DNA of 20,265 bases from a virus: IMG/VR virus record IMGVR_UViG_3300020596_000233, positions 1 to 20,265 of that record; one strand, written 5' to 3'. The position numbers were made by a program, and so were the translations under genes. The notes beneath the pieces were generated by a model. The model saw only the letters and a program-made list of their open reading frames with translations, was not told the DNA's origin and did no database searches. Shown here piece after piece: positions 1-7,096 of the stretch. Numbering within the stretch: position 1 is the first letter of the stretch; each line of letters opens with the position of its first letter.

Positions 1-410
1 ACACTACCTTTATCGGACACAACCTTTGTATCAACACGATCAAGATTCTCTAGTTTAGATACAGCTGTCTCTACTTTTAGAGTGCCTTTTTCTAGTCTAG
101 CTACGATTTTAGCTTCCTTTTCTAGCTCAATCTTACGCTGAGCAGTCTGATATGTGGTCATCGCTGTGCGTAGATACGAGATAGCACCCTCTAGCTGGGC
201 CTCAAATGGCTTGTAGCGCCCTCTAATCTCTTTTAATGCCTCGTTGATAGGTTTAGTGAGTAACTCCTTGCTAGCGGTCAAATTATCAAGCGTGGTGTTA
301 AGCTCGGACAGTTGTGCGACAGCGCTTTGCATATCCTCCGGTGATTTGATAGTAATTGGATTACTAATGTAGTTTTGAATTGTTGTGGGTATTGTTATTT
401 CTTTTGTCAT
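1..410 (-). CDS. Coiled-coil phage protein of unknown function (partial, C-terminus off the window)
   Basis: The reading frame opens at an ATG read leftward from 410 and stays open to the edge (136 full codons), so the C-terminus is missing. The product is mostly helical and charged. After a short N-terminus comes a long helix with heptad-like leucines and many K/E (about residues 25-125), ending in a segment with SDKGS (132-136). I recall proteins of this shape (a helical body, then a conserved SxxGSV segment) in phage early regions near recombination or ssDNA-binding genes, but no catalytic motif is visible and the role is unknown. It is the only gene here with a clear SD (AAAGGA, 421-426 on the minus strand, 10 nt before ATG). 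It is transcribed away from the structural genes, which fits a separately controlled early gene. Confidence 0.8.
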   Translation of the reverse strand, partial: MTKEITIPTTIQNYISNPITIKSPEDMQSAVAQLSELNTTLDNLTASKELLTKPINEALKEIRGRYKPFEAQLEGAISYLRTAMTTYQTAQRKIELEKEAKIVARLEKGTLKVETAVSKLENLDRVDTKVVSDKGS

Positions 411-419
411 AATGGTGAT

Positions 420-431
420 GTCCTTTCGGAC
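420..431 (-). promoter_or_regulatory. SD-sequestering mini-hairpin in the leader of the leftward gene
   Basis: The minus strand reads GTCC-GAAA-GGAC, a 4-bp stem capped by a GNRA (GAAA) tetraloop. The SD AAAGGA lies in the loop and 3' arm and ends 10 nt before the ATG at 410. The hairpin could tune ribosome access or protect the 5' end. The stem is short, so this is tentative. Confidence 0.35.
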
Positions 432-490
432 TTGTATAAGTATACACAATTCTTGTATAAGTAGCAAGAGTTATCCACATCTTGAATAAG
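431..490. repeat. Operator-like repeats CTTGTATAAGTA (two exact copies plus one degenerate)
   Basis: Exact copies lie at 431-442 and 452-463, with starts 21 bp apart (about two helical turns). A degenerate copy, CTTGAATAAG, lies at 481-490. Each unit is a partial inverted repeat (CTT...AAG). Copy 1 covers the leftward -10, copy 2 touches the leftward -35, and copy 3 covers the rightward -35 at 482-487. This arrangement suits a dimeric repressor or activator acting on a divergent switch. No regulator gene is visible in the window. Confidence 0.45.
439..467 (-). promoter_or_regulatory. Leftward promoter for the coiled-coil gene
   Basis: On the minus strand, TTGCTA (467-462) is followed by a 17-bp spacer and TATACT (444-439). 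This matches sigma70-type boxes at 4/6 and 5/6 with ideal spacing. The predicted transcript has a leader of roughly 20 nt that carries the SD. Both boxes overlap copies of the 12-bp repeat CTTGTATAAGTA, so repression by a repeat-binding protein is plausible. Confidence 0.55.
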
Positions 491-510
491 AGCTATATAA
501 AGGCTATAGT
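482..510 (+). promoter_or_regulatory. Rightward promoter ahead of the packaging genes
   Basis: TTGAAT (482-487), a 17-bp spacer and TATAGT (505-510) precede the ATG at 518 by 7 nt. Transcription should therefore start at or within a base or two of the start codon. The TTG that could be read as a start codon at 482 is the -35 box in this view, which favours the 518 start. It would drive the packaging and head operon. Confidence 0.5.
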
Positions 511-517
511 GTTATAT

Positions 518-691
518 ATGTCAGAAAGAGATACAACAGCTCGTAAAAATTACTGGGCAAGCAAAACACCGGAGGAGAGAAGTGAGATATGGAGACTACG
601 CGCACTTAAAAGATGGAGCAACACAAGTCAAGAAGATAAAATGAAGCAAGGGAAACTAATGTTAGCAGGAAAAAAAAGTGTTATCATATAA
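518..691 (+). CDS. Small basic helical protein upstream of terminase, unknown function
   Basis: This 57-residue, lysine/arginine-rich protein has the two related stretches WASKTPEERSEIWRLRA and RWSNTSQEDKMKQGKLM, a W...TxEE/D...repeat seen in short phage proteins of unknown role and suggestive of a small DNA-binding helical unit. I chose ATG 518 over an in-frame TTG at 482. The TTG falls in a -35-like box, and ATG 518 sits 7 nt after a -10-like TATAGT. An AAAGG at 499-503 is 14 nt from the ATG, too far for a good SD. The gene ends 2 nt before the terminase small subunit candidate, so the two are probably cotranscribed and this protein may take part in packaging. No enzymatic motif is visible. 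Confidence 0.6.
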   Translation: MSERDTTARKNYWASKTPEERSEIWRLRALKRWSNTSQEDKMKQGKLMLAGKKSVII

Positions 692-693
692 AT

Positions 694-1011
694 ATGGAAC
701 AACCTACAGAGCAAGGTGTCAAGAAAAATCTCAGAGGCAAAGGTGGTTTTGGTGATAATCCACAGAACAGAAATAACGGTGGACGTGTTCCTAATCCTAT
801 GAAAGCTCATATACTAAAACGTTTTAATGAAATGACGGATAAACAAAAAGATTCTTTTATAAAAAGCATTGACGCCTATAAGCAGATAACCTTAGCAGAG
901 GGCAACCCACGACAGGACACCGAAGTAACAGGAGCAGGTGGCAAAGATTTAATACCGGAGACACTCACAACAGAAGATAAACAAGCACTACTAAGCCTAT
1001 TAGGTAAATGA
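694..1011 (+). CDS. Putative terminase small subunit
   Basis: This 105-residue protein lies directly upstream of the large terminase and overlaps it by the ATGA at 1008-1011, the usual arrangement for translational coupling of terminase subunits. Residues 15-37 form a Gly/Asn/Arg-rich basic stretch (GKGGFGDNPQNRNNGGR) like the flexible N-terminal motif of phage small-terminase-like proteins of the GNPxGRP type. A helical segment (about 36-70) and a second short helix near the C-terminus follow. A small terminase would recognise the packaging site and load TerL. The assignment rests on position, size and this motif. No helix-turn-helix is obvious by eye, so a different small packaging or DNA-binding protein remains possible. 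Confidence 0.6.
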   Translation: MEQPTEQGVKKNLRGKGGFGDNPQNRNNGGRVPNPMKAHILKRFNEMTDKQKDSFIKSIDAYKQITLAEGNPRQDTEVTGAGGKDLIPETLTTEDKQALLSLLGK

Positions 1012-2477
1012 ACGAACAGTCACTATTAAAAATGATGGAAGGAACAAAAGAGGAACGTATGTTTCTCGCAGAGCATTCGTTTGGTTTGTTTTGCCTATAT
1101 TATTTCAAAGACTATTTTAAGTATTCCCTAGCTCCATATCACTATGACTTTATTCAAGACATAGAAGATTTAGACAGTGGAGCAATACGAGAAGTTTTGT
1201 GGATAGGCTTTCGAGAAAGTGCTAAGACCACATTCTCGCAACTTGCTAACATTTGGTTCTTGGCATTTAAGAAACGTAACTACATCAACGTAGACGCATA
1301 TTCAGGAGCTAACAGTGAACGAAGTTTATTTGATATTGCACATCACTTACTTAATAATGAAAGGTTTATAACAGACTTTGGTAAAATTTATACACGAGAA
1401 AGAGGATTAAATACAATGAAGCAAAACAAAGTGGACAACTTCACCACAGAAAATGGTTGTCGTATTGAAGCTAGCACAACACAGATTGACGTTAGAGGAC
1501 GTAAACATTTTGAACATCGCCCTGACTTTAGGTGGGTCGATGATTTCGAGACGCACGATACAAAAGATTCCTCTGTGATAACTGAAACTATCCGTAATAA
1601 CATAACGTCAGCTATGGGTGGAATGGAAGGACACGCTTGTCAGTTATACACAGCAAACTACTTAACAGAACATGGAAACGTTCAGTGGCTCTTAGATAGA
1701 GCTAAGGTTGACGACAGAATAAGAGTCAGGAACATTCCTATTATTATTGATGGTAAGCCGGCGTGGGATTCTAAGTATGTGATGACTAATATTGAGGTGG
1801 GTGATACAGGTAAAATATCTATTGAGGATAAAAGAAAGCAGTTAGGATCGCTCGTCTTCTCCTATGAGATGATGAATCAACCAGTAGATGATTCAAACGC
1901 TGAGTTTAAGAAAGACTTCATACAAATTGTTACAGAGAACGAAGTGCTACAGAAAGAAACTAATTGCTACATCACCATCGATTCTGCTGTGTCAGAGAAA
2001 GAAAGCGCGGACTACACAGGTATAACAATAAACAGAGTAGACCTAAACAATAAATGGTATGTTTATACTTACCGCCTCAAAGTAAACAGTAAAGACTTGA
2101 TTGACCACCTGTTTTATCTACACAAAGTATACAGCCCTAAGTTTATGGGGCTTGAGGAGACCACTTTTACTATGGCTATCGAGCCATTCTTGCAAGATGA
2201 GATGAGAAAGAGAATGGTATTCTTCTCGGTGACACCAGTAAAACACAAAGGAGTAAACAAGGAGCTACGAATACGAGGACTCATCCCTCGTTGGGAAAGT
2301 AAAAGTATTTTTTTAGTTGGTGCTAACATAGAACTGTTAGATGAGATGCGTACATTTCCTCGTGGGATGAACGACGATGTGATTGACTCGCTTTCGATGC
2401 AGTTACATAATGCACACAAACCATTCTACAAACCAGACTTTGAGAAGTACGAGAAAGAGATAAACATGGCAATTTAA
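1008..2477 (+). CDS. terL: Terminase large subunit (ATPase and nuclease of the packaging motor)
   Basis: This 489-residue protein is of normal TerL length. The N-terminal ATPase has a Walker A-like WIGFRESAKTT (65-75, invariant K73-T74) and a Walker B-like FRWVDDFE (174-181, D178/D179 then E181). The C-terminal RNase H-like nuclease shows its three acidic positions: D325 in YITIDSA, E383/E384 in GLEETT, and D456/D457 in MNDDVIDSL. TerL drives DNA into the prohead through the portal and cuts the concatemer. The start overlaps the stop of the small subunit candidate (ATGA), and the next genes are a small ORF and the portal, the classic head-gene order. All key residues are present and the gene looks intact. 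Identification is secure, but I cannot say whether packaging is cos, pac or headful. Confidence 0.95.
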   Translation: MNEQSLLKMMEGTKEERMFLAEHSFGLFCLYYFKDYFKYSLAPYHYDFIQDIEDLDSGAIREVLWIGFRESAKTTFSQLANIWFLAFKKRNYINVDAYSGANSERSLFDIAHHLLNNERFITDFGKIYTRERGLNTMKQNKVDNFTTENGCRIEASTTQIDVRGRKHFEHRPDFRWVDDFETHDTKDSSVITETIRNNITSAMGGMEGHACQLYTANYLTEHGNVQWLLDRAKVDDRIRVRNIPIIIDGKPAWDSKYVMTNIEVGDTGKISIEDKRKQLGSLVFSYEMMNQPVDDSNAEFKKDFIQIVTENEVLQKETNCYITIDSAVSEKESADYTGITINRVDLNNKWYVYTYRLKVNSKDLIDHLFYLHKVYSPKFMGLEETTFTMAIEPFLQDEMRKRMVFFSVTPVKHKGVNKELRIRGLIPRWESKSIFLVGANIELLDEMRTFPRGMNDDVIDSLSMQLHNAHKPFYKPDFEKYEKEINMAI

Positions 2478-2495
2478 TTAAAACTAACATATACT
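2467..2495 (+). promoter_or_regulatory. Possible promoter between terL and the small ORF at 2502
   Basis: TATACT (2490-2495) lies 6 nt before the ATG at 2502, with a weak TGGCAA (2467-2472) exactly 17 bp upstream. It matches the layout of the stronger promoters at 4518 and 19210, but the -35 is poor. Confidence 0.35.
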
Positions 2496-2501
2496 TATAT
2501 T

Positions 2502-2765
2502 ATGGATAAACAGACTGTGTACAATCTAAGTGGAACGATTAACGAGATACCTTTTAACAAGAGGACAAAAGACATCGCTAAGACTCTCTTAGAATTAAAA
2601 CCGGAGTTTGTTCTGTGCGATTCGTACATCACTCTAAGTACAGGGAGTGGAAAGAATAAAATAACAACAGAAAGGAAGTTAAATCTTATTCAAAGTAAAA
2701 GATTATTTAGTAGTGAAGATGTCCTAAGCGTCTTCGTAATGAACTTAACACAAGAGTATCAATAA
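2502..2765 (+). CDS. Hypothetical protein between TerL and portal
   Basis: This 87-residue soluble protein has mixed helix and strand content, with the segments DIAKTLLELKPEFVLCDSYI (24-43) and KLNLIQSKRLFSSEDVLSVF. I do not recognise a family, and no metal-binding, membrane or catalytic pattern is visible. It ends 2 nt before the portal start, so the two are probably translated from one message. The ATG has no SD but follows a TATACT box by 6 nt. The position suggests a packaging or prohead accessory role, but nothing in the sequence proves it. Confidence 0.65.
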   Translation: MDKQTVYNLSGTINEIPFNKRTKDIAKTLLELKPEFVLCDSYITLSTGSGKNKITTERKLNLIQSKRLFSSEDVLSVFVMNLTQEYQ

Positions 2766-2767
2766 TT

Positions 2768-4525
2768 ATGGACACCCAATCAGTATTTGAATACATAACA
2801 ACACAGGAGGCATCATACCGAACAGATAGGATACCTTTAACATCATCTAAGAGTTGGAACATGAGAGAGCACATAGAACGCTGTAAAAATGTTTCAAATG
2901 CTTGGTTTAACAGAGGATCAAATGAAGACGGGCTACGACCATATAACGATATTGTAACGCCAGTTATTGACGTTGCCTTCCGTTCGGAAGGATTCGATGT
3001 GAAAGACATCGTGCCCTTTGTAGACTCAATAAGTGATTACTATTTGTCGTTTATCATCAAGAAGTATCATCCACAGTGGGCTAGAAAACACGAGCTAGAC
3101 ACATTCATTGACGAAGTGGTAGAGAACTCAATCATCTATGACTTAGTTCTTATTAAGAACGTAGATGAAAGACGACCAAGTGTAGTGGACTTAGATAGCA
3201 TCGCCTTCTGTAATCAGACAGACATAATGGCTGGACCAATTTGCATCAAGCACAACTTTACTATCAGTGAAATGGTGGAGTACAAAGGCAAGTGGAATAG
3301 CGATAAGATTGATATGGCTATCTTACTTTCACTCGAGGAGAAGAAAGTAGCTCTAGCTAACAATCAACCAGCGAAGACACCAAGTAAGAACATCGAAGTC
3401 TATGAACTGCGAGGGCATCTACCCTCACGTTGGCATAAAGACGATGGAGAAATGTTCACATACTCTCCACAGATGCACGTTGTGTGCTATTACACAGGTG
3501 AGAATGGTAAGAAGGAGGGAATAACTCTCTACAAAGGTGTAGACAAAGCACTTTCTGAAAACTTTAAAGCATTGAAACTAGACATGGTGCGTTCAAAGGG
3601 GCGTGCTTGCGGGCGTTCTATTGTGGAAAGACTGTTTGAACCACAAGTTTGGAACAACTATGCAGGTATCAAGCTAAAAGAAATGTTAGACAGTGCTGTG
3701 AACCTACTACAGACCGACAGCGAGGAGTTCGGCAATCAGAAGATTTCATCACTTAAGAACAATACTATCTTGAAGCATGAGCAAGGTAAGCCAATCACTC
3801 GTATCGATATGCAGTTACAGAATGTCCCTGCACTTCAAAACTTCCAAGCTCTACAAGAAAGTAATGCAAGGACTTTAGGTTCAGCGTCTGACGCTTCACT
3901 CGGTAAGAACCCTGTATCTGGGACACCGTTTGCATTGCAAAGTTTAATTGTTCAGCAAGGAGACGGCATTCATGAATACAGAAAAGGAAAAATCGCTACG
4001 TTCTTTGCTGACGTGCTCTACCGCGATTGGATTCTTAAGTGGATGATCGCCGATATAAACGAAGGTAAGACTTTCTCTGAGGAGTTATCGCTAGAAGAAC
4101 TACAAGAGATTGCAGAGACTATCACTAATAACTCAAGGAACATAAGAGCAAAGGAACTCATCCTTAAAGGTGAGCTAGTAACAAAAGAAGAGCTAGATGC
4201 TTTCCAGCAAGCAGAAAAGGAAATCTTTATAAAAGCAGGCAACAGAAAGTTCTTCACAGACTTCAAAGGTGCGTTCAAAGATGCTCCAGTTCGAGTGCTC
4301 GTCAATGTAGCAGGTAAGCAGAAGGACATGACCCAAGTGGCTGACAAATTATCAAATCTCATCTCTACGTTCCTAAAAGCAGGTGTACCAATATCTGCAC
4401 TCGCTAAGCCGATGAATGAACTGCTAGAGAACTCAGGACTATCACCTGTGAACTTTGCAAGCATAGTGAATGCTCCGGCTCCAGTCGCATCACCTGTGCC
4501 GAATCCACAGCCGGCGGTTGCATAA
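2768..4525 (+). CDS. Portal protein (putative)
   Basis: This 585-residue protein follows the terminase and precedes the scaffold and capsid, the standard portal position and size. The N-terminal region contains RPYNDIVTPVIDVAFRSE, typical of portals, where an early segment leads into the wing domain. The middle is mixed alpha/beta. Residues around 340-420 (DSAVNLLQTDSEEFGN..., then a long stretch ending near EYRKGKIATFFADVLYRDW) look like the stem, clip and crown helices. A Pro/Ala-rich tail ends the protein. The portal is the dodecameric ring through which TerL pumps DNA and to which the neck attaches. The call rests on context, length and general architecture, since portals diverge too far for motif proof by eye. 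Its stop codon is the first unit of a (TAA)6 tract. Confidence 0.75.
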   Translation: MDTQSVFEYITTQEASYRTDRIPLTSSKSWNMREHIERCKNVSNAWFNRGSNEDGLRPYNDIVTPVIDVAFRSEGFDVKDIVPFVDSISDYYLSFIIKKYHPQWARKHELDTFIDEVVENSIIYDLVLIKNVDERRPSVVDLDSIAFCNQTDIMAGPICIKHNFTISEMVEYKGKWNSDKIDMAILLSLEEKKVALANNQPAKTPSKNIEVYELRGHLPSRWHKDDGEMFTYSPQMHVVCYYTGENGKKEGITLYKGVDKALSENFKALKLDMVRSKGRACGRSIVERLFEPQVWNNYAGIKLKEMLDSAVNLLQTDSEEFGNQKISSLKNNTILKHEQGKPITRIDMQLQNVPALQNFQALQESNARTLGSASDASLGKNPVSGTPFALQSLIVQQGDGIHEYRKGKIATFFADVLYRDWILKWMIADINEGKTFSEELSLEELQEIAETITNNSRNIRAKELILKGELVTKEELDAFQQAEKEIFIKAGNRKFFTDFKGAFKDAPVRVLVNVAGKQKDMTQVADKLSNLISTFLKAGVPISALAKPMNELLENSGLSPVNFASIVNAPAPVASPVPNPQPAVA

Positions 4526-4546
4526 TAATAATAATAATAATATAAT
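4518..4546 (+). promoter_or_regulatory. Promoter with a microsatellite spacer ahead of 4553
   Basis: TTGCAT (4518-4523), 17 bp, TATAAT (4541-4546, a perfect -10), then 6 nt to the ATG at 4553. Transcription would begin at or next to the start codon. It could boost expression of the decoration, scaffold and capsid genes downstream. Confidence 0.6.
4523..4540 (+). repeat. (TAA)6 microsatellite
   Basis: Six perfect TAA units begin at the portal stop codon. From 4524 onward the tract forms the whole 17-bp spacer between a -35 (TTGCAT) and a -10 (TATAAT). Copy-number changes would leave the portal unaltered but would change the promoter spacing by 3 bp per unit. Confidence 0.9.
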
Positions 4547-4552
4547 TTAAAT

Positions 4553-4885
4553 ATGAATGAAATTTTGACACCAACACAGATAGAGAAAGTAGAGCGCATG
4601 TGCGCGGATGAGGAGCTTATGGATGCTGTACAGAAGGTGATACTTAGTAGTATTTATAATCAAGGTACTTTAATGCAAGGTAAGAAGGCTAACCCACTCC
4701 ATAACTTCTCTTGGACACTAGCTGAGGTTGCTACAAGCAATCCCGTGACTGACGAAATCATCGGACAGCATATCCGCGGACAGTGGTCAGGGGTACGTCT
4801 ATTAGAGATTGGCTTTAATCAGTTAAAAGAGGTTAGATCACCGATGAAGGAGGATGTGCCTTCAACTTATAATGAAGCGGAATAA
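4553..4885 (+). CDS. Hypothetical head-region protein
   Basis: This 110-residue protein has a largely helical N-terminal half containing VILSSIYNQGTLMQGKKANP (28-47) and a C-terminal half with TDEIIGQHIRGQWSGVRLLEI. I recall similar small proteins directly after portals in metagenomic phages, without a known function. The segment around IYNQGTL followed by a helix-rich tail suggests a small folded adaptor rather than an enzyme. It starts after the TAA-spaced promoter with no SD and ends 12 nt before the next gene. Its conserved place between portal and decoration genes hints at a prohead role, which is only inference. Confidence 0.7.
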   Translation: MNEILTPTQIEKVERMCADEELMDAVQKVILSSIYNQGTLMQGKKANPLHNFSWTLAEVATSNPVTDEIIGQHIRGQWSGVRLLEIGFNQLKEVRSPMKEDVPSTYNEAE

Positions 4886-4897
4886 TTTAATAATAAA

Positions 4898-6367
4898 ATG
4901 TCATTAGAAAAAAATATAACAGAGAGTGGGATAATAGTGAGAGGTACAGGGAAACTAAAAGGAATTGTAGTTAATTCTCATACATCAGGAACACTAAGAC
5001 TTATTGATGGGACAGAGACAGGAGTAGTAGCAACAACAACTCTTACACAATCAGCTGGAGCAACAGTACCAGCAAACTACGGTACATCAACTTTAACGTC
5101 AACAGGCGCAAGCGTAGCGGCAACTCACGCAGTATCAGTATTGACTGGTAATGCAATCGTAACAGGTAACATAATGGTTATCGGTACACGAACCTATACA
5201 TTCAGGTCAGAACTCATAGGCGTACCAGACGGAATCTTAATCGGTGCAACACTAACGGACACTCTAGTGAACGCAAGGAACGCTATCAACGCAACACCAG
5301 GAGTAGGTATGGCTGGAGTAACGTACGGCTTTGGTACAACAGTAAACACTCAAGTACGAGCAGTAGCATCAGACGCAACAACTCTGACAGTACGAGGAAT
5401 AGTCCCTGGAACATCACTCGATGCTGTAGCAACCACAGGAACAGCGCTAAGGACTGTATGGGCTGATACTACACTTGGAGGAGGCACAGGAGCTTCAAAT
5501 GCAGGTGTAACTACAGCAAATGCAACGGTAACTATCGGAACAACAATCTACACTCAAGTAGATGCTCTATCTGAAACTTACGGAGCACCAGCAGTGGCGT
5601 ATCAATTCCTAAGAGGTGCGAGTGAAGCGACAATGCTTGATAACCTTAAACTAGCTATCAACGCGTCAGGAACAGCAGGAACTCAGTATTCAACAGAAAC
5701 TCTAGTTCACCCAAATGTAATCGCAACAACCAATACAGATACTACTCAAATTATCCGTACACGAACTATCGGAACAGCAGCTCAAACTACAGCGTTAAAT
5801 GCTATCGCAACTACAGAGACTATGGCTAACACAGGCTGGACTGGAGCAACGATGACAGGTGCAGTAACTACAGATGCGGCAACATTCACTCTTGACACTA
5901 GAACCTACACAGGAGTAATCACACTTGCAGAGACCATGGGACTCACAGCAGTACCTAATCAAATCCTTTGGGTAACATCAGAAGCAGTATTCCTAGATAA
6001 CATCAAGGCGGCTGTAAACCTTTCAGGTGTAATGGGAACAGATTATGGAACAGGGACAACAGAACATCCAACAGTCGTAGCAACAACTAACACAACCACA
6101 ACACAGGTATTTAACGCAAGAAGGTTAGGCGTATCAGGTAACTTAATTGCAACCACTGAAACTATGGCTAACTATGCTTTTACAGCACTTGTTATGGGTT
6201 CAGGTGCAGGTGCATCAGGTGCGGTGTTGTTCAACACAATGACATTTAGTGCGGTAGCGACAACAGGTGAAAGGTTCATCGACCTTAGTGATGCGGACTT
6301 CGTAACAGGTCTGTACGCAACGGTCGGGGGTACATTAGACGCGACATTAATCTTTAGTTTAAACTAA
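4898..6367 (+). CDS. Repeat-bearing capsid decoration-like protein
   Basis: This 489-residue protein is rich in Thr, Ala and Gly with almost no long helices. The ends look like two halves of one small beta domain: residues 1-40 (IIVRGTGKLKGIVVNSHTSG, then GTLRLIDG) and 441-489 (GAVLFNTMTF..., ending VGGTLDATLIFSLN). I recall that pattern as a contiguous small head protein of about 100 residues in other phages. Between them lie three tandem copies of a roughly 110-residue beta repeat (about 88-196, 204-323, 326-435). The last two share LDNLK/LDNIK, HPxVxATTNT and IATTETMAN. Similar beta units recur in phage structural proteins. The likely role is coating or stabilising the head, or a surface spike, and the repeats may extend outward. 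The function is inferred from fold-like pattern and position. Confidence 0.65.
   Translation: MSLEKNITESGIIVRGTGKLKGIVVNSHTSGTLRLIDGTETGVVATTTLTQSAGATVPANYGTSTLTSTGASVAATHAVSVLTGNAIVTGNIMVIGTRTYTFRSELIGVPDGILIGATLTDTLVNARNAINATPGVGMAGVTYGFGTTVNTQVRAVASDATTLTVRGIVPGTSLDAVATTGTALRTVWADTTLGGGTGASNAGVTTANATVTIGTTIYTQVDALSETYGAPAVAYQFLRGASEATMLDNLKLAINASGTAGTQYSTETLVHPNVIATTNTDTTQIIRTRTIGTAAQTTALNAIATTETMANTGWTGATMTGAVTTDAATFTLDTRTYTGVITLAETMGLTAVPNQILWVTSEAVFLDNIKAAVNLSGVMGTDYGTGTTEHPTVVATTNTTTTQVFNARRLGVSGNLIATTETMANYAFTALVMGSGAGASGAVLFNTMTFSAVATTGERFIDLSDADFVTGLYATVGGTLDATLIFSLN
5159..6202 (+). repeat. Three tandem ~110-residue beta repeats inside the decoration-like protein
   Basis: The units span about 5159-5485, 5507-5866 and 5873-6202. 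Each follows the pattern xTIGTxxYT, a loop, LxNxKxAINxSG-like helix, GTxYxTxTxxHPxVxATTNT, and IATTxTxxN near the end. Copies 2 and 3 are clearly related at the protein level and copy 1 is more diverged. The DNA is not an exact repeat, so the duplications are old. Confidence 0.7.
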
Positions 6368-6368
6368 T

Positions 6369-6482
6369 ATGGAAAACGAAACAGTAGATATAGTAGATAT
6401 AGTAGATATAGTAGATGTGGTTGAGGCAGAAGCAGAAGCCGTAGTAGAGGCAGAAGCTGTGGCAGTAGAAGAAGTAGCTTAG
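6369..6482 (+). CDS. Tiny, extremely acidic ORF (37 aa)
   Basis: The ORF starts with an ATG 1 nt after the preceding stop and ends at TAG 6480-6482. The product is made almost only of V, E, A, D and I. It has nine Glu and four Asp and no Lys, Arg or His (net charge about -13). Residues 6-17 are VDI repeats. The composition resembles the acidic N-terminus of the scaffold gene 84 nt downstream, so it could be a detached or duplicated scaffold tail, a genuine acidic micro-protein (for example a DNA-mimic), or a non-coding relic. No SD is visible. Translation is unproven. Confidence 0.4.
   Translation: MENETVDIVDIVDIVDVVEAEAEAVVEAEAVAVEEVA
6384..6419 (+). repeat. 9-bp tandem repeat GTAGATATA (3 exact copies plus 1 degenerate)
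   Basis: Exact units lie at 6384-6392, 6393-6401 and 6402-6410, and a variant GTAGATGTG lies at 6411-6419. The 9-bp period keeps the frame and encodes VDI units, so slippage would change the length of the acidic ORF without breaking it. Confidence 0.9.
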
Positions 6483-6509
6483 TTTTCTGGTTATACCACC
6501 ATCCAAAAG

Positions 6510-6521
6510 GTATTTAAATAC
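6510..6521. promoter_or_regulatory. 12-bp perfect palindrome upstream of the scaffold gene
   Basis: GTATTTAAATAC is a perfect palindrome in the 83-bp gap between the acidic ORF and the scaffold start. It is AT-rich and could be a dimer binding site, but its placement has no clear tie to a promoter. Confidence 0.25.
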
Positions 6522-6565
6522 AAAGGTATCATTCCCTTACGAATGACTAACAAAAACATATCATT

Positions 6566-7078
6566 ATGAATAATGAAGAAGAAATCGAGGAAATCATCCC
6601 CGAAGTGGTAGCAGAAGAAGTGGAAGTTAAGATCGAAAGACAAGCTGAAACTTTGGAAGCAAAGAAGTCAAGACTTGAAGGACAGCTTGCACGAGTCAAT
6701 AAAGACTTAGGCGTAGTACCTGAAAGAAAGGCAAAATCAAATGACGAATTAGACTATGGAGCAAAGGCTTTCTTAGTTGCGAATGGAATAAAAGGAGAAG
6801 AAATGAAACTAGTAGAAGATGCCATGAAAAATACAGGCGGAACGCTAGAACAAGTTTTGGAAAACAAATACTTCCAGTCACAACTACAAGAGGCTAGAGA
6901 TCTAGCAGGAACTATCCTTGCGACTCCTAAAGGTAAAGGCGGACACAGTGTGCCTACTGACTCAGTAGAATACTGGATGGCTAAACCAATGGAAGACGTA
7001 CCTCAAGAAATGAGGATAAAGGTAGTAAAAGCAAGACTTGCAAAAGAGCAATCTGGCGGCAAGTTCTACAACTCTTAG
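6566..7078 (+). CDS. Capsid scaffolding protein (putative)
   Basis: This 170-residue, helical, highly charged protein lies just before the major capsid gene, where scaffolds are found. The N-terminus (1-30) is very acidic (NNEEEIEEIIPEVVAEEVEV). A predicted coiled coil follows (about 25-47, AETLEAKKSRLEGQLARVNK), then a helical region containing DYGAKAFLVANGIKG and KYFQSQLQEARD. The C-terminus is basic (VKVVKARLAKEQSGGKFYN-like), as expected for the capsid-binding end of scaffolds. Such proteins guide prohead assembly and leave or are cleaved before packaging. I see no protease motif. The ATG has no SD. The HNH gene that follows separates it from its natural partner, the capsid gene. Confidence 0.75.
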   Translation: MNNEEEIEEIIPEVVAEEVEVKIERQAETLEAKKSRLEGQLARVNKDLGVVPERKAKSNDELDYGAKAFLVANGIKGEEMKLVEDAMKNTGGTLEQVLENKYFQSQLQEARDLAGTILATPKGKGGHSVPTDSVEYWMAKPMEDVPQEMRIKVVKARLAKEQSGGKFYNS

Positions 7079-7096
7079 ACTGACGAGCCATTTGAT

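Noticed and set aside
482-517. TTG at 482 as start of the first rightward gene
   Set aside because: The TTG falls in a -35-like box with a 17-bp spacer to TATAGT; ATG 518 sits 7 nt after that box and gives a compact 57-aa protein.
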